Shown one piece after another: positions 1 to 12,700 of a stretch of DNA of 64,000 bases. The position numbers and the translations under genes were made by a program. The notes below the pieces were generated by a model. The model saw nothing but the letters and a program-made list of their open reading frames with translations. It was not told where the DNA came from and did no database searches. Position 1 is the stretch's first letter. Each line of letters opens with the position of its first letter. This DNA is from Heliocidaris tuberculata (lineage: Eukaryota > Echinodermata > Echinoidea > Camarodonta > Echinometridae): assembly GCA_025618425.1 (NCBI GenBank), contig CM046833.1, positions 34,967,967 to 35,031,966 on the forward strand, in the 5' to 3' direction.

Positions 1-641
1 CATGCACATACAAGAGGAGATATCACTTGTTTCTCCATTCCCATCCCTCCAAAATTATGCAAAAAGAAGTTAACATCAGAATATTTTCATGCATGTTCCT
101 TTTTTTCGAAACAAAAAATAGTAATAATTTCATATACAGAAATAAATTATACAAAAAAATAAATCAAACATGAGAAAAAACATAGTTACACCGAGTGCAA
201 TCACTGTTTGCAATGGTTTTGATTATCCAAGAATCAGATTAATTTATTGATTTAATTAATTTATTTATAACATATAGATCACCAGTTACATGGTATAATC
301 ATGTATAATCATTTGAATGTTATGTACATAAATGAATGGATCGTCGCAAGCTCTAAGAGCTTGATGGAGACGTCCACAAAAACATCAGTTATACCTAAAG
401 AGCATTCAAACATATTGAATGATGCAAATTTACTGCGAAAAATAAGATACAGAATAATATGAAATAGAGAGATATATAGAGAGAAAGAGAGAGGGAGAGA
501 GAGAGGGGGTAGTAAAAGGTAAAAGAGAATCATAAAGAGAAAAAAGGGGTACTCTGTATCATGAATGTAAGGTAAATATATACAATTTCAAGCATAATAT
601 GTAAGCATTATAATACTACTACTACTACTTCTAATGATAAC

Positions 642-770
<129 letters not shown>

Positions 771-834
771 TTTGTTTACCCAGGGAAGCCTCATCAGCAT
801 CAGTGCTGTTTTTCGTAAGGGCCCTGCAATTATA

Positions 835-1540
835 GCATTTCCCGTCCACTTTAAATTCCATTCAATTTCATCCTTTTTTTCATTCAATTTCGTCCGAAAC
901 TTCGTGATCTTGCACATCTAATTGTGTTTGGTCATTCATTTTCGAACATTTTCCAATTAATCCAATTTCGTCAAAGTCAAATCAATTTCGTCATCTTCAG
1001 CAGCCAACGTGCGATTGCGTGAATCAATGTCATTTTGCAATCAATTTCGTCAAGGCGTCTTTCAAATTCGTCACTCGTGCTTTTGCTACATGGACAATTG
1101 TTATTCGATTTCTTGTCTCGACTTAAACATCCATGAAATTAAAAATGTCGGTACACATGCAAATTAAAGGTTTTTTATTTACCTCTTTTTTATATATCTT
1201 ATTCAATAAAATGAGGAAGTATACATGAATAATATTTTTAAAAGGGTGTCTGTTTTGTCCTTTGGATGTATTTTTATTCTTCAATGCATTGTTTATCCGA
1301 CGAGTTTGAACGAAACTTTTGATATTGATTGCTCAAAGACGAATTCCATCATTATATTCTGCAGCAGATCGACAGGTAAGACGAATTCAAATGAAATCGG
1401 ATGAAAAATTGAATGACAAATGACGAAATTTACTTTGACATTTGCTCATTCAGTGGTTCTCAGGACGAAACTGACGTTAACAATGATGAAACTGAATGAA
1501 AAAAAAAGTGTTAAAATGGACTGGAAAAGATATATTATTA
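835..1540. mobile_element. Inverted-repeat element inserted in a SINE
   Basis: The left end (TCCCGTCCACTTTAAATTCC) and the reverse complement of the right end (TTCCAGTCCATTTTAACAC) are imperfect inverted repeats extending ~70 bp. The interior repeats CAATTTCGTC-like motifs at least five times (~860-1075). No coding capacity. Confidence 0.45.
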
Positions 1541-1899
1541 CCCCAGCGATTGCCAGGTCCCCGTTTACACCGGGGTCGAGAGGGACAATGGGGTCAAACA
1601 TCTTGTCCAAGGATGTAAGCACGGCAGCGAGGATCGAACCCAGGACCTCTCGTATGAGAGTCAAGAGCCTTCACCAATACCACAGTGCTCCCAATCAAAG
1701 TTTTATTGAGTTCTGGTTTTCTTATTCATATGGAATTCCAGTCTGTTCTCTAGAAATGTTCAACTGTCCAAGTAGTATGCACAAGGACGTGCACTCATCA
1801 CTGGACATGCACGCGCGGAGTATCGTATGCCGTGCGCCACGCAACTAGCCCAGGAAGAACAGAGCCATTAAGTTAATGGCTCTGAATAGAGCTTAATTC

Positions 1900-2395
1900 G
1901 TTAATTCTTGATTTAATTCTTGATTTAATTCTTGATTTATATCTTCTTGCATATTTATACGTATGTATTGCTGATGTTTTTTTATACGGAAAATAAAACC
2001 AACCAACCAACCAATCAACCAGCCTACATTAGCGCACCGACAAGACGAAAATATCTCCAAATTTTACATCTTTTCCCTTTACCTTCTTATGGCCGGGTCT
2101 GCACATCACTTGTTCATTCTACCAGAACGATCGATCGATCGATAAAGGAAAAAAAAAAAGGGGGGGGGGGGAGAATCGATAGTCAGTTCTTTCAACTTCA
2201 ACAAAGCTTGTTAGTAACTCAATCCATTTTTCGACTCCCCTCGAGTCACCAACCAATGGTTTATCAAAGTAGTACTGTACTGTGGAGCAGAGACATGCAC
2301 ACAGTAAAATAAAAGCAAAAGATTTGGGACTTCAATAAATACAGAGTCATCATTATATCATATTTTGTCTGTGATAAACTCTTAGAAGAAGTGTC
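1900..2395. other. Non-coding, simple repeats
   Basis: Contains three tandem ATTCTTGATTTA units (~1907-1940), an (AACC)n patch (~2000-2022) and a short A/G run. No supported gene. Confidence 0.6.
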
Positions 2396-2930
2396 CCCCA
2401 AATTAACCCATTTTCAACCAATACTGGGCAACATACTGACCTGTAAACTGGGGGGGGGGGGGGGGGGGAGGGGTTAAAATTTACCAATTGATGTTGGGTA
2501 ATCTAAATGCTATGTGTTTGCCAAACAGCTGTTCACCAATCAAATTTTACCCAACCCTCAGTTTGCTCAATTATTGGTTATATTTTCAGTTGGTTAAATA
2601 ACTGCCCAACTAATCTTACCCAATGAGATATTAACCTACTGGTATTTTACCATTTCGGGCAGTAATTGCCCATCACTGTTACAATTTACCCCAGGCTGAT
2701 TGGGTAATGAATACTTCGTAGTTGGGCAAATTTAGTTGCCCATTTCTCTACTTTTCCTTCAAACTACAGGTAGAAAAATAGAGAATACAGATGTATCCCG
2801 AATATCATCCCAAACCTGTCCACCAAACTTTTTTCCGAACCCTAATTTATCAAGTATTTTTTTGGTAAATATATTGTCAATTATTAGGTAAAGATAATTG
2901 CCACAAATTGGTTAAGGTTGCTGTAGCTGA

Positions 2931-3226
2931 ATGGGCCATTTTCGCAATGCATTCAAATTTAATGCTTACCTCTTTGTCAAACTCCTAGTAATTAACTATT
3001 ACGTCCACCTATTATAAGTCATTGTATTTCAATAGTCAGAATGCGGATAGCATGCATTAAGTGTTCCTAGGTTTGGCAAGCCAAAATGTTTGTCCAACCT
3101 AACAACGCCTAATACTTGCAATTTACATTCTGACCATTGAAAAAGAATAGCTTTTACAGGTGAATGTAATACTTTGTCACTAGGCAAACGTTTATAAATT
3201 TGAATAAATAACGAAAATGGCCTATA
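2931..3226. mobile_element. Fold-back (MITE-like) element
   Basis: GGCCATTTTCGCAATGCATTC at the left is matched in inverted orientation by GAATAAATAACGAAAATGGCC at the right. The ~60-bp arms are imperfect and flank AT-rich, non-coding DNA. It lies just downstream of the Ig/EGF stop codon, so it may fall in or beyond the 3' UTR. Confidence 0.55.
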
Positions 3227-3292
3227 GGTTAAAAAAACCTTTAACCAACTAGTGGTTACCCAACTTAAATTTTTAAGAGTTAATGATAGACA

Positions 3293-3471
3293 TTATAATG
3301 GTGAACATTCTTCAAACTTCAGCGATTTTTGACGATAAATGTGTTTTGTTGTCAATCCAACTTCTCCATCTCCTTTGCGATCTTTTCGATACTGCCGAAA
3401 TACCAAGTATGCGAGGACAAGGAGTACACCGCTAATTGACACCGTTACACCAACTACCATCTTCCAATCCC
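3293..3471 (-). other. Transmembrane and cytoplasmic terminal exon
   Basis: The acceptor TTTTTTACAG precedes GGGATTGG. The exon encodes one ~20-residue hydrophobic helix, then a stop-transfer cluster (RQYRKDRK) and a short tail ending in ECSPL. The tail contains one Tyr (HIYRQKS) but no recognisable ITAM, ITIM or PDZ-ligand consensus. Confidence 0.85.
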
Positions 3472-3731
3472 CTGTAAAAAGGAAAAATAAAGAAAAACAC
3501 AACAATTTAAATAAAAACATTGTATAAGTTTCCGGAATCTTGTGTGAAACAAGAATATCTTCTCAACAAGACAATAAACCTCCAAAAACATTCTACATTG
3601 TTGGGAAAATATCATGAATACTCTTTCTTTTTTCCCTCGCTCTGCCCTTTCTCTATTTGTCTGTAAATCAGTTTTGCACGATAAAGGCAATAAAATCTTG
3701 ACCCCTCCCCCCCAAAAAAAAAAAACAATAA

Positions 3732-3763
<32 letters not shown>

Positions 3764-6700
3764 AAAAAAGTTGATTTTTGGCATACCTTGATTCAGTTCC
3801 ACTTCGGTCTCTGCAATATAAAGAAGAAAAAAATAAATAAAGAAATAAAAAAAAAAAAGAAAAAAGAAATAAAGGTTACCAATTCAAGAGATGAAGACTA
3901 ACGACATGACCGACTTGTCCACTCAATTATGGAAAATCATCATTATTGTATTTTATTGTATTGTATTATATTTTTTAAGGGAAATTATGATGATGGAGTT
4001 GAACCTCCAGTTCGTATTATGTATTTCGATTCACAGTCACTTCTGATAAAAGATTTTCATTTATGGTTGAAAATATCAATTTAAAGGGAAATTCCACCCT
4101 GGTATTTAGTTCATTTGAGAATTAAAAACAGAAAAATGAGAGAAACATATTAGTAAACCTTTGAGCGAAATCCAATAAGAAATAAGAAAGTTATGAATTT
4201 TTGAAGTTGTAATCAATCAGAGCTACTCCGTGACGTATCTTGCGCACTAATCTCTACCTATTTTTTCCCCTTTTTTACGTGGAGATCAGTAATCTTGCGA
4301 GCTCCTTTCATATCTGCTCAGTACAGAAAAAATCATAAAGTTTCAATCAGTTTCTGATGAAGAAATAGATTTCTTTCATACTAGTTTTGTGTAAAAACAT
4401 ATGAGCAATGATTTTATCTATTAAAAGGTGCATTTATGTTTGAATATTTTCTTTACATAAAATTGAAATTAATGATGTTTTGGGTACAAGGCAAATGGGA
4501 AAGGAGCTCGCGAGATAGTCACGGAGTTGCCAATTTGTGTTTGATTGATTAAAACTTCAAACATTCATAACTTTCTTAATTCTTATAATATTTTGCTCGA
4601 ACCTTCACAGATCTGTTTATTTAATTTTTCTGCTTCTTTTAAAACCAACTTGGTATTTCCCTTTCCCTTTGAGCACGAGAATCAGAACGATTTTCGTTGC
4701 ATCATTCGTTAGCCCGAACTTCAAAAAAATATTAGCTACCCAGAGTTTTTCGAAATATTTGATATGCCTACATATTTTTAAAGGAGACCTTGTGATATTT
4801 TGTTAAATGTAAATATAATTGATGTATACTCGATGTAAAAGAGACAATAATAAATAGGGGTATCAATCATAGAGGAGCCGATCAATTACAAGGGAGGTAA
4901 CACATGATAGGAATACACAATACAATGAGTTGGGAAACTGCCTGTTTCCCTGGAATCGATGACCCTGATATAGCTAGAACATAACGCAACATGTTATTTT
5001 CCTGACACGGCTGACTGATTGAAATATTATTGAAATTATTTGTGATTTTTTTTTTAAAGCTCACAGTCTCGGAAGCAAAAATCATACTGGCAAGAAACTT
5101 ATCTGAAATAGTCACATACTATTCTCCTTTTATCATAAGACACATGTACGAGATTATTTAACATTCCATTCACGATTTCGAACAAATTTAAGTGTAAATA
5201 TCTGTAAGAAACGCTTGGTAACGGCTTTTCACTGCCTCACGCTAAGACCATATCCACCCGAAATTTCCCCTCACAATAAACCCAGCGCTTCACACTATGT
5301 GTAGAGTATTCTACACACACAGCAATCCTCATGTAAGTAGAGTGTGTGTGGTCGTTGTTTGAATTTACATCACCTCTTTTGGGGGCCAGGGATTTTTATT
5401 ACTTTTCACCTCTCATTCGATAAATATTTCACTTGAGGAGGTAAAAACTTCACAGCATCTTAGTTATGTTAGTACCCTGCTGTTTATTAAGTAAAATCAA
5501 AGAAATCTCACGAAAAGTTTTTGAGGGCTTCCCAAAACTATCTGTTACCTTTAACTGCAGGAAGACCTTTTTAGGAGTTCTACAACTTGCATTTTCTTAG
5601 CCATCGGAAATGGAACGTTTAACCTGCTAGAAAACATAAACTGACCATTTTATCACTGATTTCATTACATAATACTTACCTTTAGCATGTTTAGTGCAGT
5701 TTCTACCAGGTAAGGTAGGATCAGAGTCGTTAAAACCAGCATTGCAATGGCACGTGTAGCCATGTTCTGACAGGTCGATGCAGAGTGCGTCCGGGCTACA
5801 GTTATGCAGATTGTTGGTGCACTCATTCAGAGCTTAAAATACAAGCAAAAAGTAAAATCATATGTCAATGTTATTGGCAAATTTAGTTCAATAGCATCCC
5901 ATTTTGCAATACTTATGTTGCCATTTGTCAACGAATAGAAAAATAGTTCTCACAATACCATGAATACTGAGCTGCTGTATTTCTTCTTTCTTAAAAAGAA
6001 AGGTAAGAATGTTTCTTGCTGTGGTATTTACAAAAGCGATTTGACTACACGGCTATTTGGAAGTTGTTTATGACGGGGTGACCAAAGTTAGCGCACATTT
6101 AAAAAAAAATGTTTGGAATGTGATATTCTGTCCATGATTTCTATTATTCTACAATAATTTATTTAGGCCAATACCAATTGTAAGGTAAAGCGAACCTTTG
6201 GACAACAAATGGGTCCAACAAGAAAAATAATCGACAAAGAATTTCAGAGATATTTCAATCTCAAAATTCGATGTCCCATTGCAAAGCGCCGCATCTGAAA
6301 AAGGGTCTTAAAATCAACGAGTCCAAACTTCGCGCACACGAGTTTACAGCTCATTTATCCAACGTAACAATCCATCATAGGTAAGATAATTGATTCATTT
6401 GCAAGGGAAAATATCATACAAAAATTTGGTTTCACGTTTTAATTACAACTTTGATGACATCTTCTCTCGAAATGACGATTTCTAGACCCTTGTCGTAACG
6501 ATTTCAAGGAAAATTTCGTCTCTATTTCGTCCTTAATTTTAGGTTCCTCTATCCACTGGTGCTATCAGATTTCAAGATTTTTTTTTTTTTTTTAATGTTT
6601 GAGATATTGCCCTGTGCGCGAACTGTGGTCACGCGCAAAATATGGTCACACTTAATACTGGCCTTGAGGGGGATATCAGAATATGTTGCCCGCAACAGAA

Positions 6701-9700
6701 TCATATTGCCCCGAGTCGAAGACGAGGGCAATATGGTTCTTTTAAGGGCAACATTTTCGATATTCCCCGAAAGTAGAGCCAGTCAATATTATTATTGTTA
6801 CCTATATCATGAATATGCCTATTTTGTAGCAATGACCAGGGGAGCGTTTCATGAAAGGAAGTTGTCGGATATTTCATCCGACAACTGTTATAAGCTACTG
6901 AAATCCTTGCATCTGATTGGCTGAGAGCAAATTTGTCGGATAAAATATCTGACAAGTCCTTTCATGAAACGCCCCCCAGATGAAAGACACGTCTGTTTGC
7001 CTGTCAGTCTCTCTGATTTCAGGTTATTCATGCAAGTATGTAATCTGGGCCAAGCAATTGTGACGTAAATTGTTACCGCGCGTATCCATTGTTTAAGCCT
7101 ACACTTTAACGCGTACACAATAGCTGCGCGTATGCACTTTAATAAAAGCGCACTGACAAGAAAAGGTGGATGTTAATCGGGCTCAACGTTGACCGCACTT
7201 TTTGTACACAAAGTGAATGGTGAAACCCGGAAGAGGGAAAATATCAGGGAATGATGACTGCTCAAAACTAGGTCGTTTGCGGACCGTGCAAAATATGAAT
7301 TTTAAATGCACCGTAAAACTACCCCATATAGGTAATAATACCATATATCTCACGAACGAACATGACCACATTTTATTTTCTTCTGTACATTGCTTCAGGG
7401 TGAAATGGGAAAATAAAAAAAGAAAAGAAAGAAGAGAAATAAGGAAGAACAATAATTGGTAGGCCGATTTAATGAAGATACAGTATTTTGTTGCAAGTAG
7501 ACAATTCTTCCTTATGTGTGAAAGAAGGGCACCAATCCACCCCTTGTTTTTCCAAGTGAATACAATCTAGTATGCATGAAATAGGTATCTGAAAAACTTG
7601 TCCAAATATAAATATTTTTAAAAATAACTCTAGAAATTTTTTGATCGAGCTAACCATTCTTTCTCTGATATATTCAATTGTATCTTAACAGAGCGGCCCT
7701 CATTTTGCAAAAGGGTGTGTCTGAAATTTTTTTACTTTATGAGATTATATGATTAGGGCGCTCTAATTTTCATTTAGCCAACTCTCGGAATAGCAGAAGC
7801 TTTCCTTTAAAGGGATTCGGTAACTTTGTTGAGGCTTGATTTAATAAATTGTTGAATTTTGATATCTGTCTTGTATAATGATGTTCAGAAGGATAAATAA
7901 ATAGCCAGGCATAGAAAGGTTTTCAAATATATAATGCTATTATTAAGATATCTATGACTGAATACTCCCATTTACGAAAGCGTATGGCCATACGCTTTAG
8001 TCTAACGCTGAGTCTATGGGGGGGGGGGGGAATGAGTCTGGCATTTCCGGTCACTTGCATATGTTTACTTTTGTGAAGCACATGATGATTTTGAAGTGCT
8101 TTTTTACCCCCTGGGCTTCATTTTTACACCATATTACATACACTGATAGCATGTAAGGGCAGGTAACTCAAATTTTATCAAGCCTCTACAAAGTTACCAA
8201 ATCACTTTAAAAGATAGCATGAGCAAGCTACAACTCTTTTTCAACTTAGCTCGATGGTTTGTTGGCAAAAAAAATGTATGTAACGCCCTAAGTGAGCCTC
8301 TTAAATTAAGGCAAAAAGTTGTATCTGCAACATACGTATTTTTACTATATTTATGTACCACAAATTATTCAAAAGTGGCTTTTAAATTGCCCCCATACAC
8401 ACACAAACAAACAGTCCACCCACGTCCACACACTTACCACACAACACAGACAACTGTCAACAAATCAATTGGTAAACTAAATGCCCCCAAAGACTTGATT
8501 TTTTCAGGGTGTGCTGCTCGCGATTAATTGCAACCTTGACTTATGGCTTTCCATAGTTTTCGTGGATTGGCGCACTGACTGATTGATCGTGAGTTTTCTC
8601 GAGCCACAAGTTTAAATTGTAAATTATGGCTTTTATGTCTTCTGATAATTTTGTGTAAGTCCATTTCTCTTATTTTGATCATAGTCAACAGTTTGGTCGA
8701 AATTTAATATGTTTTCTGTGCTCATTCTGTACCGTTTATGTGTAGTGACTGTAATCTAATCAGTCCTGACAGCTACAGTATAACACTGTACAGTACACAG
8801 GGTCGATATAAATTACCGCATGTTTTGTATTTCGAGAAGCTTGGTTAGCGGATATTTTTTGAAGTTTAGCTTGTATGATTATAGCTATCTTAACTTATTT
8901 GTGTAGAACAGGGGCGGCGCCAGGGTATTTTGATAGGAGGGGCAAGACGACCTAAATATGACGTCATATTTTTTCTCCATTAAATAACAGGGGTAATATA
9001 GAGTTATATGTTTAAGACCTCTTTTTTTTAATACTCCTCTTTCTTCCCTTTTCTTCCCTTTTCTTCCTCCTTTTCTTCTCTTTTCTTCTTTTTTTTTCTT
9101 TTTTCACTACTTGAAAAATCATAGGGGGGCGGTCGCCCCCTCTGCCCCCCCCCCCTGTAGCGCCGCCCCTGGTGTAGAATTATTGAGTTTTGTCAAGTAG
9201 ATTTTCCTCTATTTTGTGGCATGTTCTGCATGCTGCCTTCATTTCACATTCCATTAGGGCAGTGGTTAAGTGCAGGTTTATCACTTTATATGAAAAATAA
9301 TGATAGTAAAGTCTGAGAGGGCTATTGTACAGTTTTGCATGATCTAAAGGATTAGTCGATTTTGCTGAAACCTGAAGTTATGAGCTTAAAATTTTCTTTA
9401 TCTGTCTTCAGTGCTGATGTTTATAGCAATTTGCTATTTATCAATTTATTTTTTACAGTTATGGGATACAAGTGTCAGAGATTCTTGTGTGAAAATCAGA
9501 TAGCTTGGAAGTGCACAAGTCTGTAAGTTCATTTCTTTGAATAGATATCTTAAAGTATGATGTAAATGTGATGTACGTAAGTCTAAGCATAGAGAATTGT
9601 TTTTGTGGGAATGTTCTGAAGTATGGCAAGCCCTTTGTGAGCTGAATTCGTATCTTTTAACTAGGGTTTGAAGTGCAGGACTGCAGATTACTAAAATGGT

Positions 9701-12700
9701 TAAGTTTTGTAAACATGTGGGTACAGTCAGTATTTTCATTTTGATTTTAGCATAAATCCCTAAGTACTGAACCTGAGAATTTATTGTTTTTAGGGTATCC
9801 TGAGGTGCGTCTGGAAGAAACTTTGAACATAATTATAGGGGCTAAAAGGATGATTTTCTATTTTCTGCTTACTGTGCCTTTGTAATTTTTAAATACTTAC
9901 CTTGTTTGGATTATGGCTGAATCATAAGCTATGAACATGCCTGGTTGGACTGTTGGGAACATATAAATATGTTTGGTTTGTTTTATGATGATATGTTGAT
10001 ACATGTTTTACACATTGTTATCGTTCTTTGTATTTTACAGTTTTACCACATACACAACATTACGACGAAGTAAAGCTTGAATAAAGACCAGAGTACAACC
10101 TTTCAACTCAATTGTCTTCAAGTTTATTTTCTGCTGTTGCGAGGTTAGCTACTGGATAGAGCACCCCGAGGCCAGTAAACAGGGTCATGCAGTTATTACA
10201 ACCACTGATGCTCAGCGTTATTATACATTATACATTTTACTAGCCTTATCATGACCATTGACCCTACTACAGATGGACACTGATCAATACCATAATGAAT
10301 TCATACACCTGACTATGTCAAAAGAATAAAAATGACATTCCAAACATGTTTCCCAGCTTTGATCTCATCACGACCGCCGCCAGGTAGCCACAAAAGAACC
10401 AGAACTGTGCCTTGAGAAATCTACAAAATGTATGCGCAGAAGAAAATGAATCGCTTAAAGTCATGGAAATGCATGTGCAGTTGTGGCGTACAAATGAAAA
10501 TTGTCATATATGCATTTTTCAATAGGAAATTAGAAGTAGTTTAAAAGAGAGACCTGTAAATTTGGCTGTAACATAATGATTTTAAACTTCGTTTTGAAAC
10601 TTATCCGATCCATTTTCCAGGAATATGAGGTAATAGGACAATAGAGGATATGTATTTTTCAAAGTTAGTCAAGGTCAGATGCATGTCCACAAGTGTCCAC
10701 TTCTGTAATAATCAATCTCATATCACACAAATTGTCATGATTTGGAGTTCGCTGCTCCTGTAACTGGTCTTAAATCACGATACGTTTCCTGAAATTACAC
10801 TTCAGCGAAATGAATTCGAAGAAAGGTTCTTTTGTCTGTGACGATTCGTGATTACGTAACGGTCCTGATGTGATCAAAGAAAGACTTCCGTTATTAGTCC
10901 ATCTGTAGTAAGGTCCACGCCATGACTATTTTGGGGTACTTTCTATTAGGCCAAGGAAAATTGTTTTCCAGATTCTCTTCCGCATTTTTCGATAATGAAG
11001 AGGGGGGGGGGGGGTTCCGTGTTAGTTGATATTTTATATTTTTCTAAGATTGCCGCCGCACATGAAAAATAATGCTAGTATTAGGCAGGGCTACATCATC
11101 TCCATATAACTGTAACATGACCGATTTGTCCACCCAGTTATTAAAAAAATCATCATTATTGAAATACCAGTTTTCAAGGGAAATTGTGAGATTGAGTTGA
11201 ACTTCCAGTTCGTATTATGTATTTTGATTCACGGTCATTTCACATGAAATATTTCCATTTATGGTTGAAAATATCCCTAGGAATACACCAGAGAATGGGG
11301 GGGGGGGCTGGAAATGACGCCCGTGATATCTAGAACATAACGCTGTATGTTAACTTCCTTGTGACACATCTGACTGATCGAAATACTACTGAAATTAAAC
11401 ATAGTTTTGATATTTTTTGAATGACAGGAAGACTTGATATGAGGAAATCGTATTGTAAAGAACTTGTATTTTCTAACATTTGGACATCAACCGTTTAACC
11501 TACTAGTAATATTAAACAGAAAACATAATCATTTTATCACTGATTTAATTACATAATACTTACCTTTAGCATGTTTAGTGCAGTTTCTACCAGGTAAGGT
11601 AGGATCAGAGTCGTTAAAACCAGCATTGCAAAGGCACGTGTAGCCATGTTCTGACAGGTCGATGCAGAGTGCGTTCGGGCTACAGTCATGGAGACCGTTA
11701 GTGCACTCATTTACAGCTTAAAATAGAAGCAAAAAAGGAAAATTATATGTCTATGTTATGGGTAAATTTAATTTAATAGTATCCCATTTCTGTAAGATTT
11801 ATTTGTTGCCATTTGTCACTGAATAGAAAATAGTAAGAGGCGGGGGGTATGATTTTTGAATCGGGCAACCGCCATCTTCAGTGGCGCAAATCCATTTTGA
11901 AATGGGGGGGGGGGGGGGGGGGGGGGGGACATTCGCCTCCAAAAATTCTCTGACAAGCAACAACAAAAAAAAAGTTATTCTAAAAAGTGGGGGGGGGGGG
12001 GACATTCGCCTCCAAAAAATCTCTGACACGCAAAAAAATAAAATAAAATAAAAGGGTTATTTAAAAAAGTGGGCGGAACATTTGCCTCCAAAATTCTCTG
12101 ACAAGCAAACAACAACAACAACAAAAAAAAGTTATTCAAAAAAGTGGGGGGGGGGGATATTTGCCTCCAAAATTAAAAAAAAAAAAAAAAAAAAAAAGGT
12201 TATTCAAAAAGGTGGGGGCGGGACATTTGACTCCAAAATTCTCTGACAAGCAAAAAAAAAAAAAAAAAAAAAAAAGTTATACAAAAAAGTGGGGGGAGGG
12301 GGACATTTGCCTCCAAAATTCTTTGACAAGCAAAAAAAAAAAAAATTATTCAAAAATGTGTGGGGGGGGGGGGAATTCGCCTCCAAAATTTTCTAACAAG
12401 CAAAAAAAAAACAACAAAGGTTATTCAAAAGGTGGGGGGAGGGACATTCGCCTATTTTCAAAAAGGTGGGGGGACATGTCCCCTGTCCCCCTGGATTTGC
12501 GCCCATGGCCACCTTATATTCGGACAGCAAGGTTTCTGAATATGTAATTTCTCTACATTTTTACCATGAAAAAGTGTCTTTTTTTTCTTTTTTTTTTGCT
12601 CGCTTGCTTCGCTTGCTGACAAAAAAAAAATTAAAACTAGAAAGTAGATCGATATTTTGGAGCAAAATTTGGCCGTACGCCTGTGTGAGCTGCTGTATTT

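Larger units (their letters stand above)
3900..6040. repeat. Duplicated block around EGF exon B
   Basis: Matches 11108-12760 in order: CATGACCGACTTGTCCACTC, CTCCAGTTCGTATTATGTAT, the EGF exon, and CTGCTGTATTTCTTCTTTCT. Further weak similarity at ~8380-8500 versus ~13245-13345 suggests the original duplication was longer. Later insertions (4083-4673, 5054-5554 here; 11879-12507 in the other copy) differ between copies. Confidence 0.7.
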
